Assembly (NCBI RefSeq): GCF_001643375.1
Contig: NZ_LSHB01000044.1
Location: forward strand, 1 to 64,000
DNA from: Chryseobacterium sp. FP211-J200
Lineage (GTDB): Bacteria; Bacteroidota; Bacteroidia; Flavobacteriales; Weeksellaceae
DNA: 64,000 nt
Direction: 5' to 3'
Shown: positions 24,410-32,625 of the stretch, in pieces
How positions within the stretch are numbered: position 1 is the first letter of the stretch
How the letters are laid out: each line of letters opens with the position of its first letter
Notes under the pieces: model-generated
Told to the model about the DNA's origin: nothing
The model's database searches: none
Seen by the model: only the letters and a program-made list of their open reading frames with translations
Position numbers and translations under genes: made by a program

Positions 24410-25741
24410 ATGATTTCCATAAAATTAAACGAGAAGTACGAGAAAACGCTTCAGTTTCTTTTGATCATCACAACTTACGTCATGATTGTCCTGAGATTCC
24501 TACTGAACGAAAAAGGACGTACAAATCCCGATTCCATAAGATATATGAGGCAATCGGAAATCTTTCCAATCATTGATAATACGACTGCGCCACTCGGTTA
24601 TCCGTTGTTCATCAAATTTTTCACCTATTTTGGGATCGATGAATTTTGGAGCAGCAAATTGATTGGGATCTTGGCGTACACATTCCTTTTATTTTTCGCT
24701 TACAAAAAACGATTTTTCTTCAAAGAACTGTTGATCGCATCGGCATTATTCAGTTTCGTGAGTATCTTTTCTTTCACAATGAGTGAGGCTTTGACGCTTC
24801 CTTTTGTGATTCTTCTTTTTTATGTTGCCAATCAAATTTTAAACAATAAAATCTCGACCAAAAGTGGAATCTTTTATTTGAGTTTGATTTTAATTTTATT
24901 GATCAACATCCGTTACAGCGCATTGTTCCTGTGTTTTGGAACTTTGTTTTTTGGATTGCTTAATTATAAAAAATCCTACTGGAAAAGTTTTGTCATTTCT
25001 GGAATTATCGGCATTGTATTTTATGGTTTGTACAAGCTTTTGTTCATCGATTATTTTAATGAAAATTACGTTAATAATTTCCTTGAAATCGGTTTGAAAC
25101 CCACGTCAACTCTACTTTTGGAATTGTTTCAAGGTTTGGCGACAACCTTCGACCCGTTTGTTCACATTGCCGACCCGAACGGCGGGATCATCAATTATGG
25201 GATTTATGGCATTGGCGTTGTGACAATCATTGGAATGGTAATTATTTTCATTAAAACAAAACTTTCTGAGACCGAAAGATTCATCTTAATTGTTTCCCTC
25301 ATCAGTATCATCTGTTCCTATTTTGTTCAATATGTTTATTCGGTGAATCCAATTGATTACAGATTGTTAGCGCCTTTTTCCATCGGAATTTGGTTGGTAT
25401 TTTTCAGGAAATTATTTCAAATATTTGATAGTTTGACTTATTCCATCGCTTTTTTGAGTTTGATGACAGGATTTGCTTTCACTTGGTTGTCAAAGGGTTC
25501 GTATCTCGAAAACAGAAAAGAGATCAGCCATTTTCTGGAAAAAGAAAATATGAAAGAGAAAACATTGAAATTCTATATCAAAGATGATGCGAGCGAGGAG
25601 ATCCAAACAGCAGAACTCATCAGCACTGTGAATCCTAAGATCTATGTTACGTTCCAGCCAAAAGATACGCTGCAGAAGAGCGTTCTGACAAGGCACAGAG
25701 TGGAAAGCAAAATGAAGATCAAAAAAAATAATTATCAATAA
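24410..25741 (+). CDS. Polytopic membrane protein, GT-C glycosyltransferase-like
   Basis: 443 residues from ATG 24410. About ten hydrophobic helices are evident. An early extracytoplasmic loop (NEKGRTNPDSIRYMRQSEIFPIIDN) carries acidic residues after the first helix, where GT-C fold glycosyltransferases (ArnT/PMT-like) place a catalytic aspartate; this is a positional resemblance only. The C-terminal ~80 residues are soluble and charged. Function unknown; lipid-linked sugar transfer is a hypothesis. A TTG at 24356 opens the frame, but the terminator at 24367-24400 lies in that extension. Confidence 0.68.
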   Translation: MISIKLNEKYEKTLQFLLIITTYVMIVLRFLLNEKGRTNPDSIRYMRQSEIFPIIDNTTAPLGYPLFIKFFTYFGIDEFWSSKLIGILAYTFLLFFAYKKRFFFKELLIASALFSFVSIFSFTMSEALTLPFVILLFYVANQILNNKISTKSGIFYLSLILILLINIRYSALFLCFGTLFFGLLNYKKSYWKSFVISGIIGIVFYGLYKLLFIDYFNENYVNNFLEIGLKPTSTLLLELFQGLATTFDPFVHIADPNGGIINYGIYGIGVVTIIGMVIIFIKTKLSETERFILIVSLISIICSYFVQYVYSVNPIDYRLLAPFSIGIWLVFFRKLFQIFDSLTYSIAFLSLMTGFAFTWLSKGSYLENRKEISHFLEKENMKEKTLKFYIKDDASEEIQTAELISTVNPKIYVTFQPKDTLQKSVLTRHRVESKMKIKKNNYQ

Positions 25742-25760
25742 TTAATTTCGGGAATTTTTC

Positions 25761-25768
25761 TATCTTTG
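25761..25768 (+). promoter_or_regulatory. -7 promoter element for the small acidic protein gene
   Basis: TATCTTTG matches TAnnTTTG exactly, 52 bases before the ATG. Confidence 0.55.
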
Positions 25769-25820
25769 AACCATAGAGTGACAGTCACGAATGCTCTGAT
25801 CTATTTTAAAATTTTATATT

Positions 25821-26063
25821 ATGAAATTACCTAAGTTTTTATTAGCCGACAATTCTGAATTTCCAGAAGATCTTTTTGTAGTTCACACAGAATATCCACG
25901 TTTTATCCTTAACGTAGAAGAAGAGGATGTAGAATGGTTGGATGACTTGGAAGGAGACGACGAGGAAACTGTAGCAAACGAGGCTACGAAAGTTGTGGAA
26001 GAAGCCTTCAAATGGTGTGATGAAGAGCTTGCAAAATACGACGACGAGGAAGACGAAGAATAA
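25821..26063 (+). CDS. Small acidic conserved protein of unknown function
   Basis: 80 residues, strongly acidic: 28 Asp/Glu, and the C-terminus ends DDEEDEE. A central WLDDLEGDDEETVANEATKVVEEAFKWCDEELAKYD segment is probably helical. There is no signal peptide and no recognisable domain. A clean promoter, ATG start and a 13-bp terminator argue strongly that it is a real, independently expressed gene. The name of the family is not known to me. The compact, charged form would suit a protein that binds basic partners, but that is speculation. Confidence 0.8.
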   Translation: MKLPKFLLADNSEFPEDLFVVHTEYPRFILNVEEEDVEWLDDLEGDDEETVANEATKVVEEAFKWCDEELAKYDDEEDEE

Positions 26064-26068
26064 TAAAA

Positions 26069-26100
26069 AAAAAGGAACTCAGTTTTGAGTTCCTTTTTTT
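26069..26100. terminator. Strong bidirectional terminator
   Basis: AAAAAGGAACTCA (26069-26081) and its exact complement (26086-26098) flank a GTTT loop, with T runs on both strands. It serves the small acidic gene and the convergent META lipoprotein gene. Confidence 0.85.
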
Positions 26101-26121
26101 ATGCTGTTAATTTTACAATTA

Positions 26122-26523
26122 CTACTGTTTGTTGAACTTCAGCAACAACAGATTGTCTTTGTAAAGTTCCAAAGTGTTTTCTGTCACCACATATTTGTTC
26201 ACTTCCTGCAATACACTGATGTAGCTGGTCTCAGCCGTCATATTGTTACACATTTTTCTAGTGGAACCAATGTTCTTAGCAGAAAAATTACCTGCAGAAG
26301 TATCGATCACCGCATCGGAAAAATAGTTGTTACAACCTGCATTTCCGGAGATCCTGTTTTGTTCTATAATAAGCGTTGGCTTGTTTGTGATATTATCTGC
26401 CAAAACCCATTGCGTGCCTGTGACCGCCGCTTGCGATTTTCCAACTTTGGAAGCATTCCCTACTCTGCTGGTACAAGAAGCCATTGCTAGAAGTAGTATT
26501 GTGGTATAAAAAATATTTTTCAT
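26122..26523 (-). CDS. META domain lipoprotein (HslJ-like)
   Basis: 133 residues from the ATG at 26523. The lipoprotein signal KNIFYTTILLLAMASC places a lipobox cysteine at residue 16. The META domain follows: TGTQWVLADNITNKPTLIIEQNRISGNAGCNNYFSDAV, with the family's G-x-x-GCN-xY core, then MCNNMTAETSYISVLQEVNKY. HslJ-like proteins are outer-membrane or periplasmic and have been linked to stress and novobiocin resistance in E. coli; mechanism unknown. The longer frame up to 26652 lacks any signal and is overruled by the TATCTTTG promoter at 26542-26549. Confidence 0.85.
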   Translation of the reverse strand: MKNIFYTTILLLAMASCTSRVGNASKVGKSQAAVTGTQWVLADNITNKPTLIIEQNRISGNAGCNNYFSDAVIDTSAGNFSAKNIGSTRKMCNNMTAETSYISVLQEVNKYVVTENTLELYKDNLLLLKFNKQ

Positions 26524-26541
26524 TAGATATAAATTATGATT

Positions 26542-26549
26542 CAAAGATA
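26542..26549 (-). promoter_or_regulatory. -7 promoter element for the META lipoprotein gene
   Basis: The minus-strand TATCTTTG matches TAnnTTTG and lies 18 bases before the ATG at 26523. Confidence 0.6.
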
Positions 26550-26617
26550 GGATTTTCTTTTTGAAGTTTTGAAGCGTTTTGTTTCTCAACCTTGTCTTTC
26601 TATCTTTCGAGGAATTC

Positions 26618-27529
26618 TTAGTCCTTAATAATTTTACGGCTAATTGTTTCACCAGACCTTAAAGTTACAACAACGGTATAATTGCCTTTTGCTAATTTGG
26701 AAAGGTTAATGGACCTTCCTTTCATCGCCATTTCTGATACCAACTTTCCAGAGATATCATTAATTTTCACACGAGAGATTTCTTCAGAGAAATTAAGAGT
26801 CTCTTTTACGGGATTTGGATAGAACTGCATTTTTGAAGAAGACAAATTTTCAACAGACAAATTTTCGGTTGCAACGACTTTGAAGTTATCGATTTCCCAA
26901 GAAGTTGCCGCCGTAGCTGAAAGATTTGTGTACTTGAAAGCAATTCTGATAGTCTCACCGAGATAAGTTGTCAAATCGACATTTCCGGAAGGTACAAAAC
27001 CATGATAACCTGTCAGATCTGAATCTAACACGGCATTCAATCTTGTCCATGTTACACTACTTGGCGAAGCTCCGTTTGTGTAATCATCCGTCGTAATGTA
27101 AACCTCCATAGGAAGTCCTGGGAAACTCGCATCTGTCTGGAAAGAAAATGAAGCCGCATCATAACCGCTTCTCAAATCAATGCTTTTTGAAATAAGCCAA
27201 TCCTCATTCACACCACCAAAACCATTCATCATGGCTGCGGGCGCAGGATTTCCAAAAGGCATTATGATTGACCATTGCTGATTACCAGCAACGTTGTAAA
27301 TGGTCCAGCCATTATCTGTATAATTATTGAAAGTTTCATCAATAAGTGTAGATACAATTGGCTCACTTAATAAATTGATTGAATCTGACTTCTTAGAAGA
27401 TATTTCACCGACTGTAAGTGGGAAATCAATTCCATCATGAAGGAGATGTTGTGCGAGATTGTTATCATTTTTGGCTTGTATGGTGACTGAAGTGATGGCA
27501 AATACAAATAGTAGATTTTTAGTTTTCAT
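26618..27529 (-). CDS. Secreted choice-of-anchor J protein with T9SS type A sorting domain
   Basis: 303 residues. A signal peptide (KNLLFVFAITSVTIQAK) begins the chain. Residues about 58-215 (LIDETFNNYTDNGWTIYNVAGNQQW, WLISKSIDLRSGYDAASFSFQTDA, IRIAFKYTNLSATAATSWEIDNFKVV) match the choice-of-anchor J (cleaved adhesin-like) jelly-roll fold. The C-terminal ~75 residues (FYPNPVKETLNFSEEISRVKINDISGKLV... GNYTVVVTLRSGETISRKIIKD) are a type A sorting domain that directs secretion through the type IX system and is removed or anchored at the surface. Binding target unknown. Promoter TATCTTTG at 27550-27557. Confidence 0.88.
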   Translation of the reverse strand: MKTKNLLFVFAITSVTIQAKNDNNLAQHLLHDGIDFPLTVGEISSKKSDSINLLSEPIVSTLIDETFNNYTDNGWTIYNVAGNQQWSIIMPFGNPAPAAMMNGFGGVNEDWLISKSIDLRSGYDAASFSFQTDASFPGLPMEVYITTDDYTNGASPSSVTWTRLNAVLDSDLTGYHGFVPSGNVDLTTYLGETIRIAFKYTNLSATAATSWEIDNFKVVATENLSVENLSSSKMQFYPNPVKETLNFSEEISRVKINDISGKLVSEMAMKGRSINLSKLAKGNYTVVVTLRSGETISRKIIKD

Positions 27530-27549
27530 GGCTTATAGAAATATATTTT

Positions 27550-27557
27550 CAAAGATA
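27550..27557 (-). promoter_or_regulatory. -7 promoter element for the choice-of-anchor J gene
   Basis: The minus-strand TATCTTTG matches TAnnTTTG and lies 20 bases before the ATG. Confidence 0.55.
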
Positions 27558-27659
27558 ATGTTATAATGATAAAACTTAATATGGAAAAGAATATTCCAAC
27601 CCAAACAAGCACAAATAAATTAATAATGAATAAGTTATGATTTTTTAAATTTAAAAGCT

Positions 27660-27667
27660 TAATTTTG
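27660..27667 (+). promoter_or_regulatory. -7 promoter element for the J-KTSC gene
   Basis: TAATTTTG matches TAnnTTTG and lies 52 bases before the ATG at 27720. Confidence 0.5.
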
Positions 27668-27719
27668 CACCCCGAAAATAGACCTTGAATACAGTCTTGA
27701 CAATTATTAAAATCTACTT

Positions 27720-28166
27720 ATGAAAAGAATAGGCGAACACAGAAAGCTTCTTGGCGTTGACAAAACGGCAACCCTAAAGGATCTTAAAACAATTTACAGA
27801 AACACGATGAAGGACACACATCCTGATAAATTTGTAAATGATGAAGCCGGAAAACTGGACGCAGAAGCAAAAAGTAAATCTGTGATCGAAGCTTATCACT
27901 TTCTAGTAAGCATCCACGAGGAAACACAGGAAAAATATAAAGACGAGTACACAGATACAATCACCACATCCATCATCACCGATTTCTATCTTGAAAAATC
28001 CATTTTGAAAGTTCAGCATTTGAATGGAAAAATGTTCGAATACATTGGTGTTCCAAGAAATATCTATATCAAAATGGTGAATTCTGATTCGCCAAGTCGT
28101 TTTGCAAGAAGACACATCTACGGAAATTTCATCTACAGAAAATCCGGTGAAGTAATGGCAGATTAA
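27720..28166 (+). CDS. J-domain protein with KTSC domain
   Basis: 148 residues. The N-terminal ~65 residues form a J domain (HRKLLGVDKTATLKDLKTIYRNTMKDTHPDKF) whose HPD tripeptide, needed to stimulate DnaK ATPase, is intact. The C-terminal ~60 residues (ILKVQHLNGKMFEYIGVPRNIYIKMVNSDSPSRFARRHIYGNFIYRK) match the KTSC domain, a small fold named after lysyl-tRNA synthetase proteins. The combination suggests recruitment of DnaK to a specific client or RNA-related process. Cytoplasmic. It has its own promoter and terminator. Confidence 0.85.
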   Translation: MKRIGEHRKLLGVDKTATLKDLKTIYRNTMKDTHPDKFVNDEAGKLDAEAKSKSVIEAYHFLVSIHEETQEKYKDEYTDTITTSIITDFYLEKSILKVQHLNGKMFEYIGVPRNIYIKMVNSDSPSRFARRHIYGNFIYRKSGEVMAD

Positions 28167-28190
28167 TTTCTAGCTTTAAAAATATATTGA

Positions 28191-28223
28191 AGACTTTCAG
28201 ATTGATCTGGGAGTCTTTTTTTT
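28191..28223 (+). terminator. Terminator of the J-KTSC gene
   Basis: AGACTTTCAGAT pairs with ATCTGGGAGTCT (two G-T pairs) and is followed by a run of eight T. Confidence 0.7.
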
Positions 28224-28248
28224 GTTTTAATACTATAAGTAAGTATTA

Positions 28249-28284
28249 AATAAAAAACCGCATCAATAAAAATTGATACGGTTT
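28249..28284 (-). terminator. Terminator of the RND efflux operon
   Basis: AAACCGCATCAAT (28255-28267) pairs with ATTGATACGGTTT (28272-28284) with one mismatch. On the minus strand a T run follows, 26 bases beyond the transporter stop codon. Confidence 0.75.
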
Positions 28285-28309
28285 CAAGGATTAAATAATT
28301 GATTTATGA

Positions 28310-31300
28310 TTAATCTACGTGTTTCGGAGTGTATCCGTCTTCACTTAGTTCTCTGTGTTCATAATCTGCTTTCATTTCAGCGTCATAATCTACTGTTTCG
28401 TGTTTACCCATTTTTCTTAATAATGAATCGAATAATGAATACACCACCGGTACGATAATCAAAGTCAGGAATAATGATGATGTCAATCCACCGATGATTA
28501 CCCAAGCCAATCCGTTGTTCATCTCCGCTCCTGCTCCTTTTGCAATCGCAATTGGAATCATACCGAAAATCATCGCAATGGTTGTCATCAAAATCGGACG
28601 AAGACGGGCGTGGTTGGCCTGAATCAAAGCGTCGTGCGTATTAGCTCCGGCTGCCTTTCTCATATTCGCAAAGTCGACAATCATAATCGCGTTCTTCGCA
28701 ACCAAACCAATCAACATAATCATACCGAGCATTGTAAATATATTCAATGAGTTTCCTGTGATTGCCAGAATTACCATTACTCCAATCAATGCCAACGGAA
28801 TCGAGAACAATACCACGAATGGATAAACAAACGAGTCATACAAGGAAACCATTACCAAATAAACCAATACAATAGCCGCCAATAATGCGATTCCTAAAGT
28901 ACCGAAACCTTCCGTCTGGTTTTCCATATCTCCACTCCAGATGTAAGTTACACCTGCAGGTTTAGTCTTTTCATTATTCATAAACTGGTCTGCCCATTCA
29001 TTGGCAACATCACCCACAGGACGACCGACCACTTTAGATTTCACCTTCACAGAAGGCGCTTTATCTCTACGTTCTAGCAAACTTGGTCCAGAACCCATTT
29101 TGACATCTGCAAACTGGCTTAATCTTACTTGTTGACCTTGTGGATTAGTGAACATCAGATTTCTTACGTCATCAATTGACTGTCTGTTAGCATCTCCAAA
29201 ACGGATATTGATGTCATATTCATACTCTCCCGCTCTGAATTTTCCGTCTGTATTTCCTGAGAAAGCAGTTTGCATCGTTTGTCCTACACTAGAAAGATTT
29301 AAGCCTAAAGAAGCCATTTTATCTCTGTCGATATTCACCTGAACTTCCGGACTTCCTGAGTCAGTTGACAATTCTGCATCTACAGAACCAGGCACTTTTT
29401 TAAGTAATTCTAGGATTCTATTCGCTTCTTTGTTTGCAGTTTCGTTATCTTGAGCTGTTACAACCATTTCGATTGGTGCATTATCTGCTCCCATTAATCC
29501 GATTGGTGCTGTTTTAAACTCAACTCCGGTGAATTTCTCTTCTAAAGCTCTTTTGATTTTAGCAGATTTGATATCTGTACTTTCATTACGTTCAGATTTA
29601 TCCACTAAAATTACTTGAATCTCTGATTGATACAAAGTTGCCTGAGCTCCACCAAAACCAGATGATTGCTGACCAACTGTTGTAATCATATCCACTACAT
29701 CTTTGTCATCTCTAAGATATTTTTCAACCGCGAGAGTTACTTGATTGGTTTTTTCTACAGAAGCATCTTTTGATAACTCCATCTGAACAAGGAACTGTCC
29801 TCTATCAATTTTCGGGAAGAATTCTCCTCCAATGAATCCAAATGCTACCAACATAAAGGAAGAAATCAAAATAATAAATGTTACAATAACAGTCATTATT
29901 CTTCTTAATGTCGATTTCAAACACCATTCTAAGATTCCACTAATCCAGTGTGTAAATTTCTCCAATTGTTTTTCGAACCAAAGGATAAATTTCTCAAATG
30001 GATTTTTCCCGGTCAAATGTACCAACTTACCGAATCTTGATGATAACCAAGGAATAATCGTAAAGGAAGCCAACAATGATAACATCGTCGCAATAACCAC
30101 GGTCACACAGAACTGCGCCAAGATATCAGACACTAATCCTGAACTCATCGCAATCGGTAAGAATACCACCACGATTACCAAAGTAATTGCAGTTACGGTA
30201 AATCCAATTTCTGAAGCTCCGTCATATGCTGCGCGGATTCTGCTTTTCCCCATCTCCATATGACGGTAAACGTTTTCCAAAACCACAATCGCATCATCCA
30301 CCAAGATACCTACAACGAGCGAAAGTCCTAATAAACTCATCAGGTTTAAGGTATATCCCATCAGGTACATTCCAATCACTGTTGCAATCAACGAAACAGG
30401 TATTGAAACCATTACGATGAATGCATTTCTGATGTTATGAAGGAACAATAACATTACCACAGCCACTAGAATAATCGCTAAGAATAAATCGAAAATTACG
30501 TGATCTGCTGCTTCAAGGGTAAAGTTTGTTGTATCATCTACGATATTGACTTTAACACCTTGAGTTTTATAATTGTCCTGAACCTGAGCAATCGTCTTCT
30601 GAACCAATTCTGAAACGGATACTGCATTAGCATCTGACTGTTTTTTGATCTGCATCAAAATGGTAGAATTCTGGTTGTATCGTGCTATTTTCTCGACATC
30701 TTTCTGAGTATCTAAAACCGTTGCAATATCCGACAGACGAACCTGTGCTCCATTTTTGTTGGAAACCACCAAATTGTTCATTTCTGCCACATCTCTATAT
30801 TTCCCAGAAAGTCTGATGGTAGAACGCGAAGTTCTCGTTTTCAAAGCTCCCGTCGGGAAATCTAGATTCGAAGAAAGAATCGCTTGCTGCACATCTGCAA
30901 TCGCAAGACCATAACCCTGCATTTTCTTTTCATCCAAACTCACTTGGATTTCTCTTTCCTGTCCACCAACAAGGTCAACCTGAGCCACACCGTTTACACG
31001 GGAAAAAATAGGCTCGATTTTCTTGTCAAGAAGGTCATAGAGTTCTTTATTATTCAGTTTATCACTAGTGATACTCAAGGTCATAATTGGTAAATCATCC
31101 AATGAGAATTTCTGTAAAGAAGGCGGATCTGCATCTTCTGGAAGGTCTGCCAAGATGGCATTCACTTTTCTTTGTGCATCATTCAAAGCATAGTTTACAT
31201 CGGCACCAGTATTCAGCTGAACCATAATAACCGATAAACTCTCGTAGGAAGATGATTCTACTTTCTTCACGTTTTCCAAAGAACCAACGGCATCTTCAAT

Positions 31301-31498
31301 TTTTCTGGTTACCGACGTTTCCACCTCACTTGGCGAAGCTCCTGGATAAACCGTAGAAATCGTTACCATATTGGTTTCAAACTTCGGAATCAATTCGTAC
31401 CCCATCATAGAGTAACTCAACAAACCACCCAATGTCAGAATCGTAAATAATACGATAACGAGCGATGGTCTTTTAATGGATATTTCTGCTAACTTCAT
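28310..31498 (-). CDS. RND efflux transporter permease (AcrB/HAE1-type)
   Basis: 1,062 residues, the expected size for an inner-membrane RND pump with 12 helices and two large periplasmic loops. The sequence begins KLAEISIKRPSLVIVLFTILTLGGLLSY. The first half carries GLSLVVGILVDDAIVVLENVYRHME, the conserved TM4 aspartate pair used for proton translocation. The second half carries MLGMIMLIGLVAKNAIMIVDFANMRK with the TM10 lysine. It exports drugs, detergents or other hydrophobic compounds in exchange for protons, together with the adaptor and TolC-like channel encoded just upstream (6 bases and 69 bases apart). Substrate unknown. TetR-type control is expected from the first gene of the cluster. 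Confidence 0.95.
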   Translation of the reverse strand: MKLAEISIKRPSLVIVLFTILTLGGLLSYSMMGYELIPKFETNMVTISTVYPGASPSEVETSVTRKIEDAVGSLENVKKVESSSYESLSVIMVQLNTGADVNYALNDAQRKVNAILADLPEDADPPSLQKFSLDDLPIMTLSITSDKLNNKELYDLLDKKIEPIFSRVNGVAQVDLVGGQEREIQVSLDEKKMQGYGLAIADVQQAILSSNLDFPTGALKTRTSRSTIRLSGKYRDVAEMNNLVVSNKNGAQVRLSDIATVLDTQKDVEKIARYNQNSTILMQIKKQSDANAVSVSELVQKTIAQVQDNYKTQGVKVNIVDDTTNFTLEAADHVIFDLFLAIILVAVVMLLFLHNIRNAFIVMVSIPVSLIATVIGMYLMGYTLNLMSLLGLSLVVGILVDDAIVVLENVYRHMEMGKSRIRAAYDGASEIGFTVTAITLVIVVVFLPIAMSSGLVSDILAQFCVTVVIATMLSLLASFTIIPWLSSRFGKLVHLTGKNPFEKFILWFEKQLEKFTHWISGILEWCLKSTLRRIMTVIVTFIILISSFMLVAFGFIGGEFFPKIDRGQFLVQMELSKDASVEKTNQVTLAVEKYLRDDKDVVDMITTVGQQSSGFGGAQATLYQSEIQVILVDKSERNESTDIKSAKIKRALEEKFTGVEFKTAPIGLMGADNAPIEMVVTAQDNETANKEANRILELLKKVPGSVDAELSTDSGSPEVQVNIDRDKMASLGLNLSSVGQTMQTAFSGNTDGKFRAGEYEYDINIRFGDANRQSIDDVRNLMFTNPQGQQVRLSQFADVKMGSGPSLLERRDKAPSVKVKSKVVGRPVGDVANEWADQFMNNEKTKPAGVTYIWSGDMENQTEGFGTLGIALLAAIVLVYLVMVSLYDSFVYPFVVLFSIPLALIGVMVILAITGNSLNIFTMLGMIMLIGLVAKNAIMIVDFANMRKAAGANTHDALIQANHARLRPILMTTIAMIFGMIPIAIAKGAGAEMNNGLAWVIIGGLTSSLFLTLIIVPVVYSLFDSLLRKMGKHETVDYDAEMKADYEHRELSEDGYTPKHVD

Positions 31499-31504
31499 CT
31501 TCTC

Positions 31505-32566
31505 TTACTTTACGATATTGATTTTTGAACCGTTATCCAGGTTGATTTGTCCACTGGTGATCACTTGCTCACCACCGTTAAGCCCGCTTAGGATCTGGAC
31601 TTTATCACCGTAAACTTTTCCGGTTGTAACTTTAATTAATTTTGCAGTTCCGTTATCAACAACAAACAATTGACCTGAACTAACACCATTCACGAAAGCT
31701 TCTGCAGGAACGGTCAACATATTCTGAGTCTCAGCACCGTGATTGGTTTTGAACACAGCAGTTGCGTACATACCAGCTTTTAAGTTTCCTTTATTCTGAA
31801 CTTCGATCTCTACTGGGAAGTTAAGAGAAGCATCACTTTTTGGAGCGATGAACGTAATTCTACCGCTGAAAGATTCGTCAGGTAAAACATTCACGTTGAT
31901 ATTAACAGTCTGACCAATTTGGATTCTTCCAACCTGGCTTTCGTCAACCAAAACAGAAAGTTTAAGTGAATTGATATTGACAATTTCGAACAATGCAGTT
32001 CCTGTTGCCACAACAGCTCCCGGCTCCACCATTTTCTTGTTGATGATTCCGCTGATACCTGCACGAACGCTAGTGTCATTCACTCTTACACCTTGAGCTC
32101 TAAGTGAAGCCTGTGCATTTTTGAGCTGCAATCTTGAGTTATCAAGTTGTTGTTTTGTGACGCCGCCAGATTTGAAGGCATTTTCGTAACGTTGGTTGTC
32201 AGCAATTGCATTTTGTAAATTGTTTTGTGCCTGAGTCACATCAACTTCGATCGCATCTCTTTTGATAGTTGCTAAAACCTGTCCGGCAGAAACTCTAGAA
32301 CCTTCTTTTACGAATACGCTTACCACACGGCCAGCAATATCAGCTGATTGATTGGTTTCCTGTTTTGGAATGAATGTCCCGTTAGCTGAATAATCTGTAT
32401 CGATATTGGCTCTGGAAGCAGTTACAACATTCACGTTGATCTTATCAACTTGTTTTGCCACTTCTTTTACTTCTGTTTCCTGCTTCTTTTTATTATCGGC
32501 AATTTTCCAAGCGGCCAGACCTACAAGTACAGCTGCTACGATGATATATATAAAAGTTTTTTTCAT
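31505..32566 (-). CDS. RND efflux periplasmic adaptor subunit (AcrA-like)
   Basis: 353 residues. An N-terminal membrane anchor (TFIYIIVAAVLVGLAAWKI) is followed by a biotinyl-lipoyl-like half (QSADIAGRVVSVFVKEGSRVSAGQVLATI), an alpha-helical hairpin (ITQAQNNLQNAIADNQRYENAFKSGG region), the second lipoyl half (GISGIINKKMVEPGAVV) and beta-barrel and membrane-proximal domains. It bridges the RND pump and the outer-membrane channel in the periplasm. No lipobox cysteine is present, so it is anchored by the helix. The gene lies 6 bases before the pump gene. Confidence 0.94.
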   Translation of the reverse strand: MKKTFIYIIVAAVLVGLAAWKIADNKKKQETEVKEVAKQVDKINVNVVTASRANIDTDYSANGTFIPKQETNQSADIAGRVVSVFVKEGSRVSAGQVLATIKRDAIEVDVTQAQNNLQNAIADNQRYENAFKSGGVTKQQLDNSRLQLKNAQASLRAQGVRVNDTSVRAGISGIINKKMVEPGAVVATGTALFEIVNINSLKLSVLVDESQVGRIQIGQTVNINVNVLPDESFSGRITFIAPKSDASLNFPVEIEVQNKGNLKAGMYATAVFKTNHGAETQNMLTVPAEAFVNGVSSGQLFVVDNGTAKLIKVTTGKVYGDKVQILSGLNGGEQVITSGQINLDNGSKINIVK

Positions 32567-32625
32567 TTGATATAATTATTTTTTTAATGGTCAAATGGAA
32601 TCTAAAAGATTTCATTTTAAGTTTA

